Of a stretch of DNA of 64,000 nucleotides, positions 19,538 through 30,630 are shown piece by piece. The notes under the pieces were generated by a model, which worked only from the letters and a program-made list of their open reading frames with translations, was not told the origin of the DNA and made no database searches. A program made the translations under genes and the position numbers. This stretch comes from Antedon mediterranea (Eukaryota; Echinodermata; Crinoidea; Comatulida; Antedonidae), in assembly GCF_964355755.1 (NCBI RefSeq), contig NC_092673.1, positions 16,559,001 through 16,623,000 on the forward strand, read 5' to 3'. Position 1 is the first letter of the stretch. Every line of letters starts with the position of its first letter.

Positions 19538-20968
19538 ATGATTTCATCCAATGATCTGGTGAAAACGACCGCAGAGAAGGTTATGCCTAAGTCAGATGAT
19601 TTGTTACAGGACGAAAACGCTTCGTTGAAGAAAAGTGTAAAATGTATACACCTTCTAGAACAGTTGTTGAAAGACCGTGATAAATCGTTGAACCACTTAG
19701 AGAAGACGGTAAAAAACTATAAATTATGTATTGAACATCTACAATGGCGCTTACACAAACACAACTTGGACTCATCAGTTGATTTGAAAGAACATGAAAT
19801 ATTCGAGCCTGGTCACGATAAACCGATTTTAATAAGCTTGTTGAATGACGCTATACGATATAAAAGATTTCTTGACGAGAAGTTTAGCTCCGAAGAGGTA
19901 AGACGAAACTAAGTGTGAGAATATTTGTCATGAATTCGTTAAAATTATCATAGTGGTGTGAGTGTGTGATTTATTATTATTTTTTTTTAATGTTCAGGTT
20001 GCCGAAGCAAAAGAAACCATTTCTGTTCTTGAGAAAGAAGTTAGTAAGCTGTGTGTACAGTTGAAACGGAAAGAGAACGAACTCATTGTTGTTTTAACTA
20101 AAATGAGATCCTCAGACGACGAGAAAGATGTAGTAATTAGTAAGTTAAAATGTCAGCTACGAGATTATTTTTCACAGCGTAACAATGATGACGCTGTTCG
20201 TGACACGTTGAGCTCCGAAATAAGAACATTAAAATCAAATACTGAACAGTTTGTTGAAGAGAAAAAGAAGATAACAAATGAACTAAAAGCATATGCGCAA
20301 AGAGAGAAGGTATGGGTACAGGAAAGAAATATGTGTTTTGCTCACGCTAGAATTTTACATTCAGAATCAAAGTTCGAAGATGAATGTAAAACGTTGCAAG
20401 AACAGGTTCGAAATTTAAGTCGTGAAAATACAGATTTATGTAGGCAATTAAAAGAGATAATTGTTATGAACACTCGCTGGCAAAAGTACTCTGAACAAAG
20501 AGAAGCACACGTTGTGCAGTTGAAACAACAATTGAAAGTATCTGAAAACAAAGTTTTCAAGAATCATTGCCTTATTTCTGAACTTGAGCGGATGGAAAAA
20601 GAGAAACGAAAAAAAGAAATCGATACTGCTGTTCTTAGTTTGGCCAGGGAGTTGTTATTGGCAACAGATTTGGGAAAGACATGCGAATTGAATTGACTAA
20701 ACACAATAACAGACTTGATGAAATAATTGGTCAATATCAAGAGACGTATGCGTCACTTCAACAATCTTACTTACCTTCTTCTAATACTCCCGATATTCTT
20801 GAATTAGTTTGTGATGATGATGATTATGCAGCTGTAGAAGACGGTAATTTGGATGAATTATTACAATGTCCTCGTTTTCTGAAAGAGTTTAATATCATAG
20901 AACATGTTCAGTTAGTTGATCATTTAGATACATGTGATGTTGATGAATACAATAATTCTATCTTATAA
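19538..20968 (+). CDS. Spliced coiled-coil protein with a possible frame break
   Basis: Exon 1 is 19538-19897 (120 codons, phase 0). A 100-bp intron, 19898-19997, has GTAAGA at the donor and a T-rich tract before TTCAG at the acceptor. Exon 2 continues with VAEAKETISVLEKEV and long heptads. The exon 2 frame stops at 20696 (GKTCELN), while an overlapping frame, open from an ATG at 20681, continues the same heptad pattern (RLDEIIGQYQETYASLQQSY) to a stop at 20968 with an acidic tail. A single-base indel near 20672-20681 would explain this, so the copy may be frameshifted; the alternative is two separate overlapping genes. Rich in Lys/Glu and AT-rich codons. Function unknown. Confidence 0.65.
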
Positions 20969-22632
20969 AATCTGTGCTGTTTTTTGTTTTTATTTTTGTT
21001 TTTTTTGTTTCTTGCTAACAATCATTAATCAATAATAAAAGAAATTAACATAATCTATAGTACGATCTATTCGATAACAATAAAGTGCATTTGGTAATCT
21101 AGACGGGTATGTATGCTTTTAATATAAATGATGGCGTGTTTTTCTCTAACACGATGTTCTCAATAAAGGAATAATAAATTGATAATAAAGTGTGTATTTT
21201 GTAAACTAAACAGTATACAGAATTAAAAGTGTATTCGAAGTTATACTAAACGTAGAAGACGGCGTGTTTGTTCTCGATAAAGGGATACTGAATTAAACGG
21301 CGTATAGTACTAATATTGTAGTCCTGATAACGAAGAAAATAAGTATTGCGCCCTCTATTGACAGATAATATGACTATTATTATTATATCGTGACAGACAA
21401 TATACTGTTTTTTTTTAAACGGGTATAATATTCTTTTATTATAGAAGACGGCGTGATGTTCTGTAACGCGATGTTGTCGATAAAGGGATAATGAATTGAT
21501 AAAGGGATAATGAATTGATAATATTGAGTGAGAAGTATAAGGAAAGATCTAGAAGATTATAAACATATTTTGTATAACAGGATGTATGTTCTCTCTTGTG
21601 TGTGTGTAAACTGAATGCTTAAACATTGATGCACACTGTCATTGAGGTCGAAGTAATCAAAGGCTGTTTTCTAATTGTTGATAATCTATTGAATTCGAAA
21701 GTAATCTATTGAATTCGGAAGTGATTTGTTGAAATCGGGTCATATCTTAATTGCCTTGAAAGAAATATAAAGCAAGTTACATATTTTTGGAAAGCTTAGA
21801 GAGTATAAACGTGTACTGCCCTTGGTGAAGAAAGTCTTGAAGATGAGTTTTTCATAAATTTTTAATGTCCCAATGTATTATGTACATCGAACGAATACCC
21901 ATTGAAAAGTTAAACAATCAAATGCTTTGACTTCTTACCGAAGTAAAAAAAAAAGATTTTAATTGATTTACTCATCATTATACAACATGCGACGAATGCA
22001 CGACATGTTATGCCTCTTCAGTTCTCTCTTTGTTGTAAACTGAATGTTTAAATATTGACGCGCGCTGTCATTGGCGTCGATGTAAAGCTTTTATTTTTCT
22101 AAAACATTATCGACTGAACGCTATGCGTACTATCACATGTTGAATGCTTTAACAATAAATGGGCACTGTCCTTGAGAGGGAGGTCTTGAATATGAGTTTT
22201 TCATAACACAAAGTTTATTCGAGTTTATAGTAACGGACTTTCTATTTAGAAACAAATGAGAGAAGATTTGTTAATTGCGTAATACTTTTATTGATTTTTA
22301 CTTTACCTATATAAAATACAATGTAAACAAAACTAATGCCCATGATTCAGTGACAACAAAGTATTGCACCCTATATCTATAATTTATAAAATCGAATTCA
22401 ATCAATTCACGTTTTATTTCAGAACAAAGTCCATATCATAACACACAACAATATTCAATAAATTAATGTAAGTAAGTAAAAAAAAATATATAAAACAAGT
22501 CGCACAAAAATGCCGTCGGAAAACCGTCGGTTTTAAATTAGGAGTGAAAAAAACATTTTAATGGCTATACTGTTACGTAAAAAGTATACATGAAATTATG
22601 TATACAGAAGTTCAATCCATTTTCTGTGCAAT

Positions 22633-22664
<32 letters not shown>

Positions 22665-22689
22665 ATTTATTTTAAAAAAAAACCAAAAA
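20969..22689. repeat. Non-coding segment made of dispersed repeats
   Basis: No gene. It contains diverged copies of the repeat family seen at 27.1-29.9 kb: blocks with GATAAAGGGATAATGAATTG, GCGCCCTCTATTGACA, and the TGAATGCTTAAACATTGA block (21613 and 22036). A stretch at 21655-21800 also matches 28667-28812 and, inverted, 47226-47330 and 55380-55500. A CTA trinucleotide run lies at 22634-22665. Confidence 0.65.
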
Positions 22690-24330
22690 TCATCTACATG
22701 GTCGTTTAGCAGATGAAACCTCTTCTTCATCATCGGCCACCACCACCGTATTATATTCGGATCTGGATTTTTCGACGCTTACTATGAGCGGTACGTCGTC
22801 GTTGACTTTCACATACATTCGGCGTATTCCATCATGTAATTTTAATTTAGCGTTGGTGCCGAATGAATTCGACAAATGTTTAATGTCCTCGTCGCTGAAC
22901 ACGCAGAATTCTACTGTAGTTGCAATATATTGACTCAGTCTGAGAGCCGACATGAGAAACGACATGATCAGTTTCCGATCGTTTGACATGATGTGCATAT
23001 GTTCCACCACCACAACGTTTCGATTCGGGCTTTCGTTGCCAAATTTGATGTCTCCAATCGAAATGTCATGTTCGTGTACTAGATACACCAATCTATCTTC
23101 AACGCGTTTCAACGAAAACTGTTTACCGCCAAACAATACAGTTGAGTCGTGTAGTTTCGAAGCCGCCTTTTCTAGTTTCGATACACATCGACGTTCCGGT
23201 ACAGGGTTCAAACATTCTTTTAAAGCGTCCGTAAACTCGACTCCCAAGAACGGACTGAATCTATCGATGTATGAATTGTATTTCTTGCTGCTGGAACAAT
23301 GCGACAGTGAAAATGCGTCGGTCAGTGATCTATCCGGATTCACGTGCGTGTACCAAAACTGGAGATCACGTTCGTTCATCGGACCACGTAGTTCTACCGA
23401 ATGTCTACACACCTTAATCAAATTGTTGTACGCAAATTTGTCCTTTTTTAAATCACAATAGTCGCTTTGCGTCTCAAACTTATTCCGATTGTTGTCATCA
23501 TAAAACATTAAAGCCACACTCATCGAGGCGCTGTAAACGTCCGAATTTCGACGCAACATCTTCACTCGTCTGTCTGACATCACATGACTTATGTCCCTGA
23601 AAGGTATCCTTGTCAGTTTCTCCTCACTCCTGACGCACGAATAGTTTGGTTCGGTGTCGGAAAAGCGTAGTCGACTTCCCGGTGGCAAGTACTTTGACGC
23701 CATGGAACCGGTTCGAACGATACCCAAACACCGATGGCCATGTCTCTCTTTCACAGAAACGCCAAACGTGCTTGCACCGTGCTTTGTAAACTCGGCAGAA
23801 CCAAAGTCTATTATACGAAATCGATTATCTAATCGACTATACGCCACGTTCTCGATTGTTATGTCGTTGTGAACCACACCTGCGTTTTCGAGAAACGTCA
23901 ACGCTTTGCAAACATGTAACGAAAGCGTTTTCACGCAAGGCAGAAGCTTGTAACAATAGCGTACCCTGTACAGATTACATCCTTCGTTTCTCATTGTGAT
24001 TGATATTGCGATGTTACGCCGATAAGAAACTTCGAGCAGACGAGGCGTACACATTCGAGCCGCGTCCGTTTGTTTTAAGTGTGCAAGAACCAAAACTTCC
24101 TTGTTTCCCGACAAGTTCACGTCTTCATGCTCGAGCGTAGACGTGTGGCTGGCCGTGAAATCATACAATGTCTTTATCACAACGTGCACGTTTTCTTTAG
24201 CTGTCTTCACTTTGCCATGTTTCCCACTTTCTTGAATTCGAATAGCGCCGTACTTGCCGTTTACAGCCGGTAAACTTTCATACTTTCTCGTTGTTATTTG
24301 CGTCTTGTACAGGGGTAGAAATTCAACCAT
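22690..24330 (-). CDS. Serine/threonine protein kinase-like protein 2
   Basis: 546 aa from ATG 24330 (MVEFLPLYKT); the longer frame starts at TTG and would overlap the divergent neighbour. Kinase signatures: GKHGKV loop, beta-3 Lys in VVIKTL (about residue 53), catalytic loop HNDITIEN (about 154-161) and IDFGSAE (about 174-180). The C-terminal half shares a domain with kinase 1 (GDIKFGNES, VEHMHIM, MSALRLSQY, VEFCVFSD), so the two are ancient paralogues of nearly equal length rather than a host kinase picked up twice. It ends in a basic Lys-Arg-Pro-Cys-Arg tail. Its ATG is 12 bp from that of the 826-aa gene. Confidence 0.88.
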   Translation of the reverse strand: MVEFLPLYKTQITTRKYESLPAVNGKYGAIRIQESGKHGKVKTAKENVHVVIKTLYDFTASHTSTLEHEDVNLSGNKEVLVLAHLKQTDAARMCTPRLLEVSYRRNIAISITMRNEGCNLYRVRYCYKLLPCVKTLSLHVCKALTFLENAGVVHNDITIENVAYSRLDNRFRIIDFGSAEFTKHGASTFGVSVKERHGHRCLGIVRTGSMASKYLPPGSRLRFSDTEPNYSCVRSEEKLTRIPFRDISHVMSDRRVKMLRRNSDVYSASMSVALMFYDDNNRNKFETQSDYCDLKKDKFAYNNLIKVCRHSVELRGPMNERDLQFWYTHVNPDRSLTDAFSLSHCSSSKKYNSYIDRFSPFLGVEFTDALKECLNPVPERRCVSKLEKAASKLHDSTVLFGGKQFSLKRVEDRLVYLVHEHDISIGDIKFGNESPNRNVVVVEHMHIMSNDRKLIMSFLMSALRLSQYIATTVEFCVFSDEDIKHLSNSFGTNAKLKLHDGIRRMYVKVNDDVPLIVSVEKSRSEYNTVVVADDEEEVSSAKRPCR

Positions 24331-24342
24331 AGCAGCAGCACA

Positions 24343-26823
24343 ATGTCGGCGATTTACAGATGGCAAGACACAAATTCAAAGAAATTGTACGCGGCACTGA
24401 TCGTTGAACGTAAATGGATAATACTGGAACGTTTCTCCCCTAGTGATGAATGGAGTCCACCGTTGCCTACACTCGACGTTACACCGGACACATTGGAAAT
24501 CGAAATGATAACAAAGCCAAGCTGGAACGGTGTTGTGTTCGGAGACTATAATCCGCATCCGTTGCGTGAGCGAGGAGTCGCAATGAGACCGACGCTAAAT
24601 TTAGCTTCGAATCTGTCGATGGCGCAGATATCCGAATGGCCAACGCATGTCGGTAAGTTCACCGATACCGATATGACGTACGAGAAGAGAACCGATGTTC
24701 TTGTGATTAACGGCTGTAGGGTAAACAGATCATATCCGACAATTTCGAGAATCATCAATCATCATCTTCACCACCACCGTCCCAATGTGAAAACTAAAAA
24801 CAAACGTCGACTCATCACGCATATTACACCACCACCACCATCACCACCACCACCACCACCACCATCATCATCAGAAGAAGAAGACTTTATGCACACGCCT
24901 CGAATGTTGAAGCTGTTCACGTCGATGACAAGCGATCCGAACGTAGCTCTATTGGCACTCTCATTTGAGCTGTTCACCGCGTCTACCAAAAATGTGCACG
25001 CGCTACGACGGCTGCTCTCGAACATATGCGAGAGAACATCGGCATCAGATCACATACTGACGCAATCGAAACAGTTTTGGTTTCATATGCGATCGCATGG
25101 AATCAATCAACACAACTGGCATTCAAAATCTCCATCGAATGTCGTTGCAAAGGCGAGAGAGTATCATCGTCCGCCAGTACAAGACGAATTGATTCTGGCC
25201 AGCGTTCTGTTGTGGGAAACGGCCACGTTTGCGCGTGGTAGACGTACCCCGTTCACTTTTGAAGCAGTAAAGATGCAGTGTTATTTGAACGAAGCGCGTG
25301 CTGCTGCTGCTGCTGCTGCTGTTGAAGAAGAAGAAATCCTACGCAGAGCGTTGAATGAAGTCGCCAAGAAAAGAGAACGCACGACGTTCGCGTTAGAAGC
25401 TGAGAAGATGGGTCTAGAGAACTACGCAGTTATGAACGGTGTCTACATCGATCTTGAAACAGTTTTGTTCAATCTTCCAAAATTACGCGCTACTCTCTAC
25501 AAAGAAATCGGAAAAAGATTGTTACTGTTTGAGGATTTTGAAACGACGATTCAATGTCTGTGCCTGGACGTGCTTCGACAAGCTTCTTCCTTCTTGAGCA
25601 GTTTCGAACTCATCAAATCCATCGCTCCTTTGTATCCGAAAAAACGCAGACGAATCACACAGAAACGCATCGAAGGAATCGACAGGTTTCTTACGAATTT
25701 TGAGCGACGCGTTGACGGCAAACGAAGAAAACGTTTTGTCAAGTACCTGCAAACTTGGATTCCGAAATTTCCTGTTCCGGAACACGACGGTTACGCTTCC
25801 TTACAACAAAGATGCGATCAAAACGAGGCGCTTCGACTGTTTGCAATTGCCTATCCGGCCATAACATTCTCGTTCGCCGTTCCCGAAGTAAAAAACGACG
25901 CCCAGCTTATGTTTGCTCTCGCCAACTGCACATCACACCTGGGTAGACTGATGTGGTTTGACTTTGATCCGGTGACGGTACGCATCAGATCATCCGTGAT
26001 CGGTCTCACGCCCCTACAAGAACAACGCCTCGAAATGGCTTCTCTTCAACCAGCGTATGACGCGTACGAAGAGTCTATCCGCGTCACTCAGCACATTAGA
26101 CACAGTATACCTTTCATGCACGCATCGATATTCGAAGGCGTTCAAGCCAACGTGGTTTGCCGACAGAACGAACGCTACGTAACTCGTCTCTCGGCATATC
26201 CTCTTATCTTGGCCTCGTATGACGTTATAGACGCGAATGAAGGTAATCGGCAACCTCCACAACCCAAACACGGAGAATGTACATCCTATTACCAGAACGT
26301 TGTCACTGTCGACAATGCTGGAGTGGTTAAATGGAATCATACATCGCCATGTTTTGCGCGATTCATTCAATGTGCAAACGTTTTGCTTTTATGTCATAAG
26401 AAATCAGACTTTGTTCGTGGCCCTATTCATTCCCCTGAAGATAGCGTTCACGTACTTTGTCAACTTGCACTCGATCACAAGGACGACGATAACGATGACG
26501 GAGAACTTGCGTCACCGAGATCGTTTCCTTGTCATCTACCTCGACCGTTTGATGACAATATAGTATTGATAAACGATGACAGTGGTGGTGATGGCGAGGA
26601 GAAAATACGGTTCTGTATCGTCAGCCCGGACGATATGAGGCCTTTTTTCCCAAAAGATTTCATCGAAAGTATCATTGCCGATCCCCATCGGACGCCCGTT
26701 ATACAGAAAAAGATGGTGTTTTACTTGAGGGCCGATCTTACCAATGAATACACAGAAAATCACTTTCTCTCCGACAAGGACAGAAGTGTTCTTGTAGCCG
26801 GTTCAATCATAAGACGTCGGTGA
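24343..26823 (+). CDS. Hypothetical large protein, 826 aa
   Basis: A complete frame from ATG 24343 (MSAIYRWQDT). The N-terminal third ends in a proline run (24829-24864) next to a Ser/Glu patch. Residues about 320-326 are an alanine run (GCT tract, 25302-25322). A helical middle part rich in Arg/Lys (KKRRRITQKRI) could bind nucleic acid. The C-terminal part is mixed alpha/beta with acidic insertions. No signal peptide, membrane segment or recognised domain. Its size and its place beside a kinase suggest a virion or tegument-like protein, which is only a guess. Confidence 0.8.
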   Translation: MSAIYRWQDTNSKKLYAALIVERKWIILERFSPSDEWSPPLPTLDVTPDTLEIEMITKPSWNGVVFGDYNPHPLRERGVAMRPTLNLASNLSMAQISEWPTHVGKFTDTDMTYEKRTDVLVINGCRVNRSYPTISRIINHHLHHHRPNVKTKNKRRLITHITPPPPSPPPPPPPSSSEEEDFMHTPRMLKLFTSMTSDPNVALLALSFELFTASTKNVHALRRLLSNICERTSASDHILTQSKQFWFHMRSHGINQHNWHSKSPSNVVAKAREYHRPPVQDELILASVLLWETATFARGRRTPFTFEAVKMQCYLNEARAAAAAAAVEEEEILRRALNEVAKKRERTTFALEAEKMGLENYAVMNGVYIDLETVLFNLPKLRATLYKEIGKRLLLFEDFETTIQCLCLDVLRQASSFLSSFELIKSIAPLYPKKRRRITQKRIEGIDRFLTNFERRVDGKRRKRFVKYLQTWIPKFPVPEHDGYASLQQRCDQNEALRLFAIAYPAITFSFAVPEVKNDAQLMFALANCTSHLGRLMWFDFDPVTVRIRSSVIGLTPLQEQRLEMASLQPAYDAYEESIRVTQHIRHSIPFMHASIFEGVQANVVCRQNERYVTRLSAYPLILASYDVIDANEGNRQPPQPKHGECTSYYQNVVTVDNAGVVKWNHTSPCFARFIQCANVLLLCHKKSDFVRGPIHSPEDSVHVLCQLALDHKDDDNDDGELASPRSFPCHLPRPFDDNIVLINDDSGGDGEEKIRFCIVSPDDMRPFFPKDFIESIIADPHRTPVIQKKMVFYLRADLTNEYTENHFLSDKDRSVLVAGSIIRRR

Positions 26824-27144
26824 ATGAACACACACGCACACAATTCAAAACTCGGTGTTCAATTTAGTTATTATTAAGCATTGGCAATTTGGAACAGGAC
26901 AGTGTAGAAATTGAAACATCATCATCCATTTAAGTTTAGTACTTTTTTTACGTATGGTGTTTGTTAGCACGCGATTAATAGCGCCTACAATTTTCGGTGA
27001 AGATATATACTTATTGTCAAACCTGCTAATGATAAAATAATTTTCATAAAGCCCGGCGAGCAGTCTTGTCCAAAAAAAAAAAAGAGAGCAAAAGGGTTTA
27101 ATTTGTGATTGTGAGATTAATATTAAAATAATAATTAAAAAAAA
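26824..27144. other. Intergenic, nothing recognised
   Basis: AT-rich sequence after the 826-aa gene; no ORF with gene-like features and no clear polyadenylation signal next to the stop. Confidence 0.4.
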
Positions 27145-28089
27145 TTTAATTTCAACACAAGGCTCCTTTTGTGGTGACACGAGCCATATTTTCTTTTATT
27201 ATCCCTAACACAATGTTCTCGAAAAAAAAAATTGACCATAACGTGTCACTTTGTAAACTAAACGGTATACATTCTTTTAGTTATAGTTGTTCACTAACAC
27301 GAATTATTCGATAATGAACCTTAATTAAAAAAAAACAAACAAAAGTGTATTCGAAGTTATACTAAACGGTATATTAATAGAAGACAAAGTATTTGTTATC
27401 GATGAAGGGATAATGAAATTGATATTATTATAATTTAAACGGCGTGTTTAGTATTTTGTAGTCCTGATAACGAATACAATAAGTAGTTCGCCCTCTATTG
27501 ACAAATAATATACCTGCGTTATACGCCGCGTGACAGACAATAATTATACTAGGCCTACTGTGTTTCTTAATGGGTATATTTTAGTTTTATTATAGAAGTT
27601 CTGTAACGCGATGTTGTCGATAAAGGGATAATGAATTGATAAAGGGATAATGAATTGATGATTGAGTGAGAAGTATAAGGAATGATCTAGAAGGTTAAGA
27701 ACATAATATTTTGTATAAGGGGATGTATGTTCTGTCTTGTGTGTAAACTGAATGCTTAAACATTGACGCACACTGCCATTGAGGTCGAAGTAATCTTTGC
27801 ATACGGATGCGTGTTACTGCTCTATCAAGATCAGGACTGCATTATTCACACACATAAAACACTGAGAGTAATAAAGAGAATCTATGCTTGATTGTTTTAC
27901 ACTCGAAAAATGTATTAGTATTTTGTAATAAAATAAAGGTAATTCAAATTGTCACATGATGCATTAATAAATTAATTAATGTTCATAAACGTCCAAATAC
28001 TAGTTTTCTAGCATTTGTATTAAAATAATGCCTGCTATCTGTCTATATAGCAGATATATTTTCATGTTTCGTTCTGCTCTGCATACGGG

Positions 28090-28128
<39 letters not shown>

Positions 28129-28302
28129 TGTGTCTTCTACTGACTGACTGACTGACGTTCACGATCTAACGTTACCGCTCCAAGAATTCAATACTACAAT
28201 ACATTGTTTCTTGTAATATTGATATTGCTATACCTTTCAATGTTCATAAATGTCAATATGCTGGTGTCTCCTATTCCATCTATCTTTGGTACAGTTCTTG
28301 AG
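27145..28302 (+). repeat. Direct segmental duplication, copy 1
   Basis: This 1.1-kb block is nearly identical to 28851-29969. Both start at TTAATTTCAACACAAGGCTC and run to the point CTTGA in the AlkB-like gene. Copy 1 carries a longer TG run (28090-28125) and ends with the last ~100 bp of the AlkB-like gene, so its edge cuts that gene. Confidence 0.85.
28200..28302 (-). pseudogene. 3' fragment of the AlkB-like gene
   Basis: Sequence matching the last 30-odd codons of the gene at 29862-30536 (compare 28268-28302 with 29935-29969). It stops abruptly at the duplication breakpoint, so it is a dead fragment. Confidence 0.65.
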
Positions 28303-28850
28303 GATGAGGATACTAAAGACTGGATGGGGATAGACAAAGGTTCTGACGGCGAGGATAGTTATTGAAAACGAAGAAGAATGTGTAAGAATTTGTATAGGCC
28401 TAATCATGATCTAGAGTAGAAGTGAGTTATGTTAACAGATTGTGTGTGCTCAAAATAATCCATTAATCAAAATAATTATGCATTTTTAATTGTTGATTTT
28501 ATATATGAAGATGATAATAAAATTGAAAGAAATTAAAGTGTATTCTTTATTCGTATTCATTGTTTAAGTGTGTAAAATTTCATGTAGATCCAGTAATAAT
28601 AACTAATGGTATCCAATGCGAATGTGTTGTGGTTATTGAATAGAACCAATGTAATGGTCCACTGAACTTCAAAGGCTGCTTTCTAATTGTTGATAATCTA
28701 TTGAATTCGGAAGTAATCTATTGAATTCGGAGGTGATTTGTTGAAATCGGGTCATATTTAATTGCCTTGAAAGAAATATAAAGCAAGTTACATATTTTTT
28801 TGGAAAGTTTAAAGAATGGAGATTAATATAATAATAATAATAATAAAATT
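28303..28850 (+). repeat. Segment with an inverted copy at 47.2-48.1 kb
   Basis: This stretch matches the reverse complement of 47226-48130: GGATGAGGATACTAAAGACT at the left, the AAAGGCTG and CTATTGAATTCGGAAG blocks at the right. The copy here lacks the LINE fragment found in the right-hand copy. Confidence 0.75.
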
Positions 28851-29969
28851 TTAATTTCAACACAAGGCTCCTTTTGTGGTGACACTAGCCATATTTTCTT
28901 TTATTATCCCTAACACGATGTTCTCTAAAAAAAAAAATTGACCATAACATGTCACTTTGTAAACTAAACGGTATACATTCTTTTAGTTATAGTTGTTCAC
29001 TAACACGATTTATTCGATAATGAACCCTAATTAAAAAAAACAAACAAAAGTGTATTCGAAGTTATACTAAACGGTATATTAATAGAAGACAAAGTATTTG
29101 TTATCGATGAAGGGATAATGAAATTGATATTATTATAATTTAAACGGCGTGTTTAGTATTTTGTAGTCCTGATAACGAATACAATAAGTAGTTCGCCCTC
29201 TATTGACAAATAATATACCTGCGTTATATGCCGCGTGACAGACAATAATTATAGGCCTATTGTGTTTCTAAATGGGTATATTTTAGTTTTATTATAGAAG
29301 CTCTGTAACGCGATGTTGTCGATAAAGGGATAATGAATTGATAAAAGGATAATGAATTGATGATTGAGTGAGAAGTATAAGGAATGATCTAGAAGGTTAT
29401 GAACATAATATTGTATAAGGCGATGTATGTTCTCTCTTGTGTGTAAACTGAATGCTTAAACATTGACGCACACTGTCATTGAGGTCGAAGTAATCATTGG
29501 ATACGGATGCGTGTTACTGCTATATCAGGATCAGGACTGCATTATTCAAACACATAAAACACTGAGAGTAATAAAGAGAATCTATGCTTGATTGTTTTAC
29601 ACTCGAAAAATTTATTAGTATTTTGTAATAAAATAAAGGTAATTCAAATTGTTACATGATGCATTAATAAATTAATTAATGTTCATAAACGTCCAAATAC
29701 TAGTTTTCTAGAATTTGTATTAAAATAATGTCTGCTATCTGTCTATGTAGCAGATATATGTTCATGTTTCGTTCTGTTCTGCATACGGGATGTGTGTGTG
29801 TGTGTCTTCTACTGACTGGCTGACGTTCACGATTTAACGTTACCGCTCCAAGAATTCAATACTACAATACATTGTTTGTTGTAATATTGATATTGCTATA
29901 CCTTTCAATGTTCATAAATGTCAATATGCTGGTGCTTCCTATTCCATCTATCTTTGGTACAGTTCTTGA
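28851..29969 (+). repeat. Direct segmental duplication, copy 2
   Basis: Partner of 27145-28302. It runs into the 3' end of the intact AlkB-like gene, so this is the better candidate for the original arrangement. The TG run is short here (29791-29804). Confidence 0.85.
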
Positions 29970-30536
29970 CCATTCATTGATTGTTTCAGAATTTATTACC
30001 AGCATCGAACCGTGCTCCATTTTTATGTTCACAGGTTTAATGTTTTTGTTGGTGCGGTGTTCGAATCTACAGATTCTAGTAGGTCCCAGAGACATAATGC
30101 ATACAGGACTTATTTTGCTCCTTTGTACATCATTAAGATAGCATTCCGCTGAATCCTCTGCTCTTGTCAAAGTTACCATATTGTAAAAATGACCAGTCGC
30201 AATGTGTATCCATTCACGCATTTCGAGTAGAAACTTTGGCCAGTAACACAGAGGACTTCTCGCTGTGTCGTCGATGTTTGTGTGAACTCCTATTTGGAAT
30301 GACAACTCCAAATCACCGTACGCTGCACATCTAATGTGATCTACTTCAGTGATCACATCGCGTAACTTATATAGAGAATCGAATAAATGTGTTTTCCTAC
30401 ATTGTTTTAAAATAGTGTCTGCTATCAGTCTATGTAGCAGATGTACACGAACGCATTTCATGTTATCTTCCGGTCTGCATACGGTGTGTGAATGAAAGCC
30501 GAAATAAAACTCATCTTCTGACTGGCTGACGTTCAT
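29862..30536 (-). CDS. AlkB-like 2-oxoglutarate oxygenase fold, probably without iron ligands
   Basis: 224 aa from ATG 30536 (MNVSQSEDE). The C-terminal half has the AlkB order of elements: FYNMVTL, SPVCIMSLGPTRICRFEH, then a GSMLVIN strand, NEWSRTVPKI and a final STSILTFMNI strand. In active AlkB enzymes an HxD pair precedes the SLG strand and a His follows the Trp of the W-x-H-x-VP block. Here the matching places read LND and W-S-R-T, so iron binding looks lost. Active dealkylation is therefore doubtful. A truncated duplicate of its 3' end lies at 28200-28302. Alternative: an unrelated beta-helix protein with chance similarity. Confidence 0.5.
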   Translation of the reverse strand: MNVSQSEDEFYFGFHSHTVCRPEDNMKCVRVHLLHRLIADTILKQCRKTHLFDSLYKLRDVITEVDHIRCAAYGDLELSFQIGVHTNIDDTARSPLCYWPKFLLEMREWIHIATGHFYNMVTLTRAEDSAECYLNDVQRSKISPVCIMSLGPTRICRFEHRTNKNIKPVNIKMEHGSMLVINSETINEWSRTVPKIDGIGSTSILTFMNIERYSNINITTNNVL

Positions 30537-30630
30537 GATTACTTTATTGCTACAAGAATTCACTACAACTTCCAATTAAAGTTTGAAACTAAAACTCCAT
30601 ACTGGTCGATTTTTATACTTTGCGATGAAG

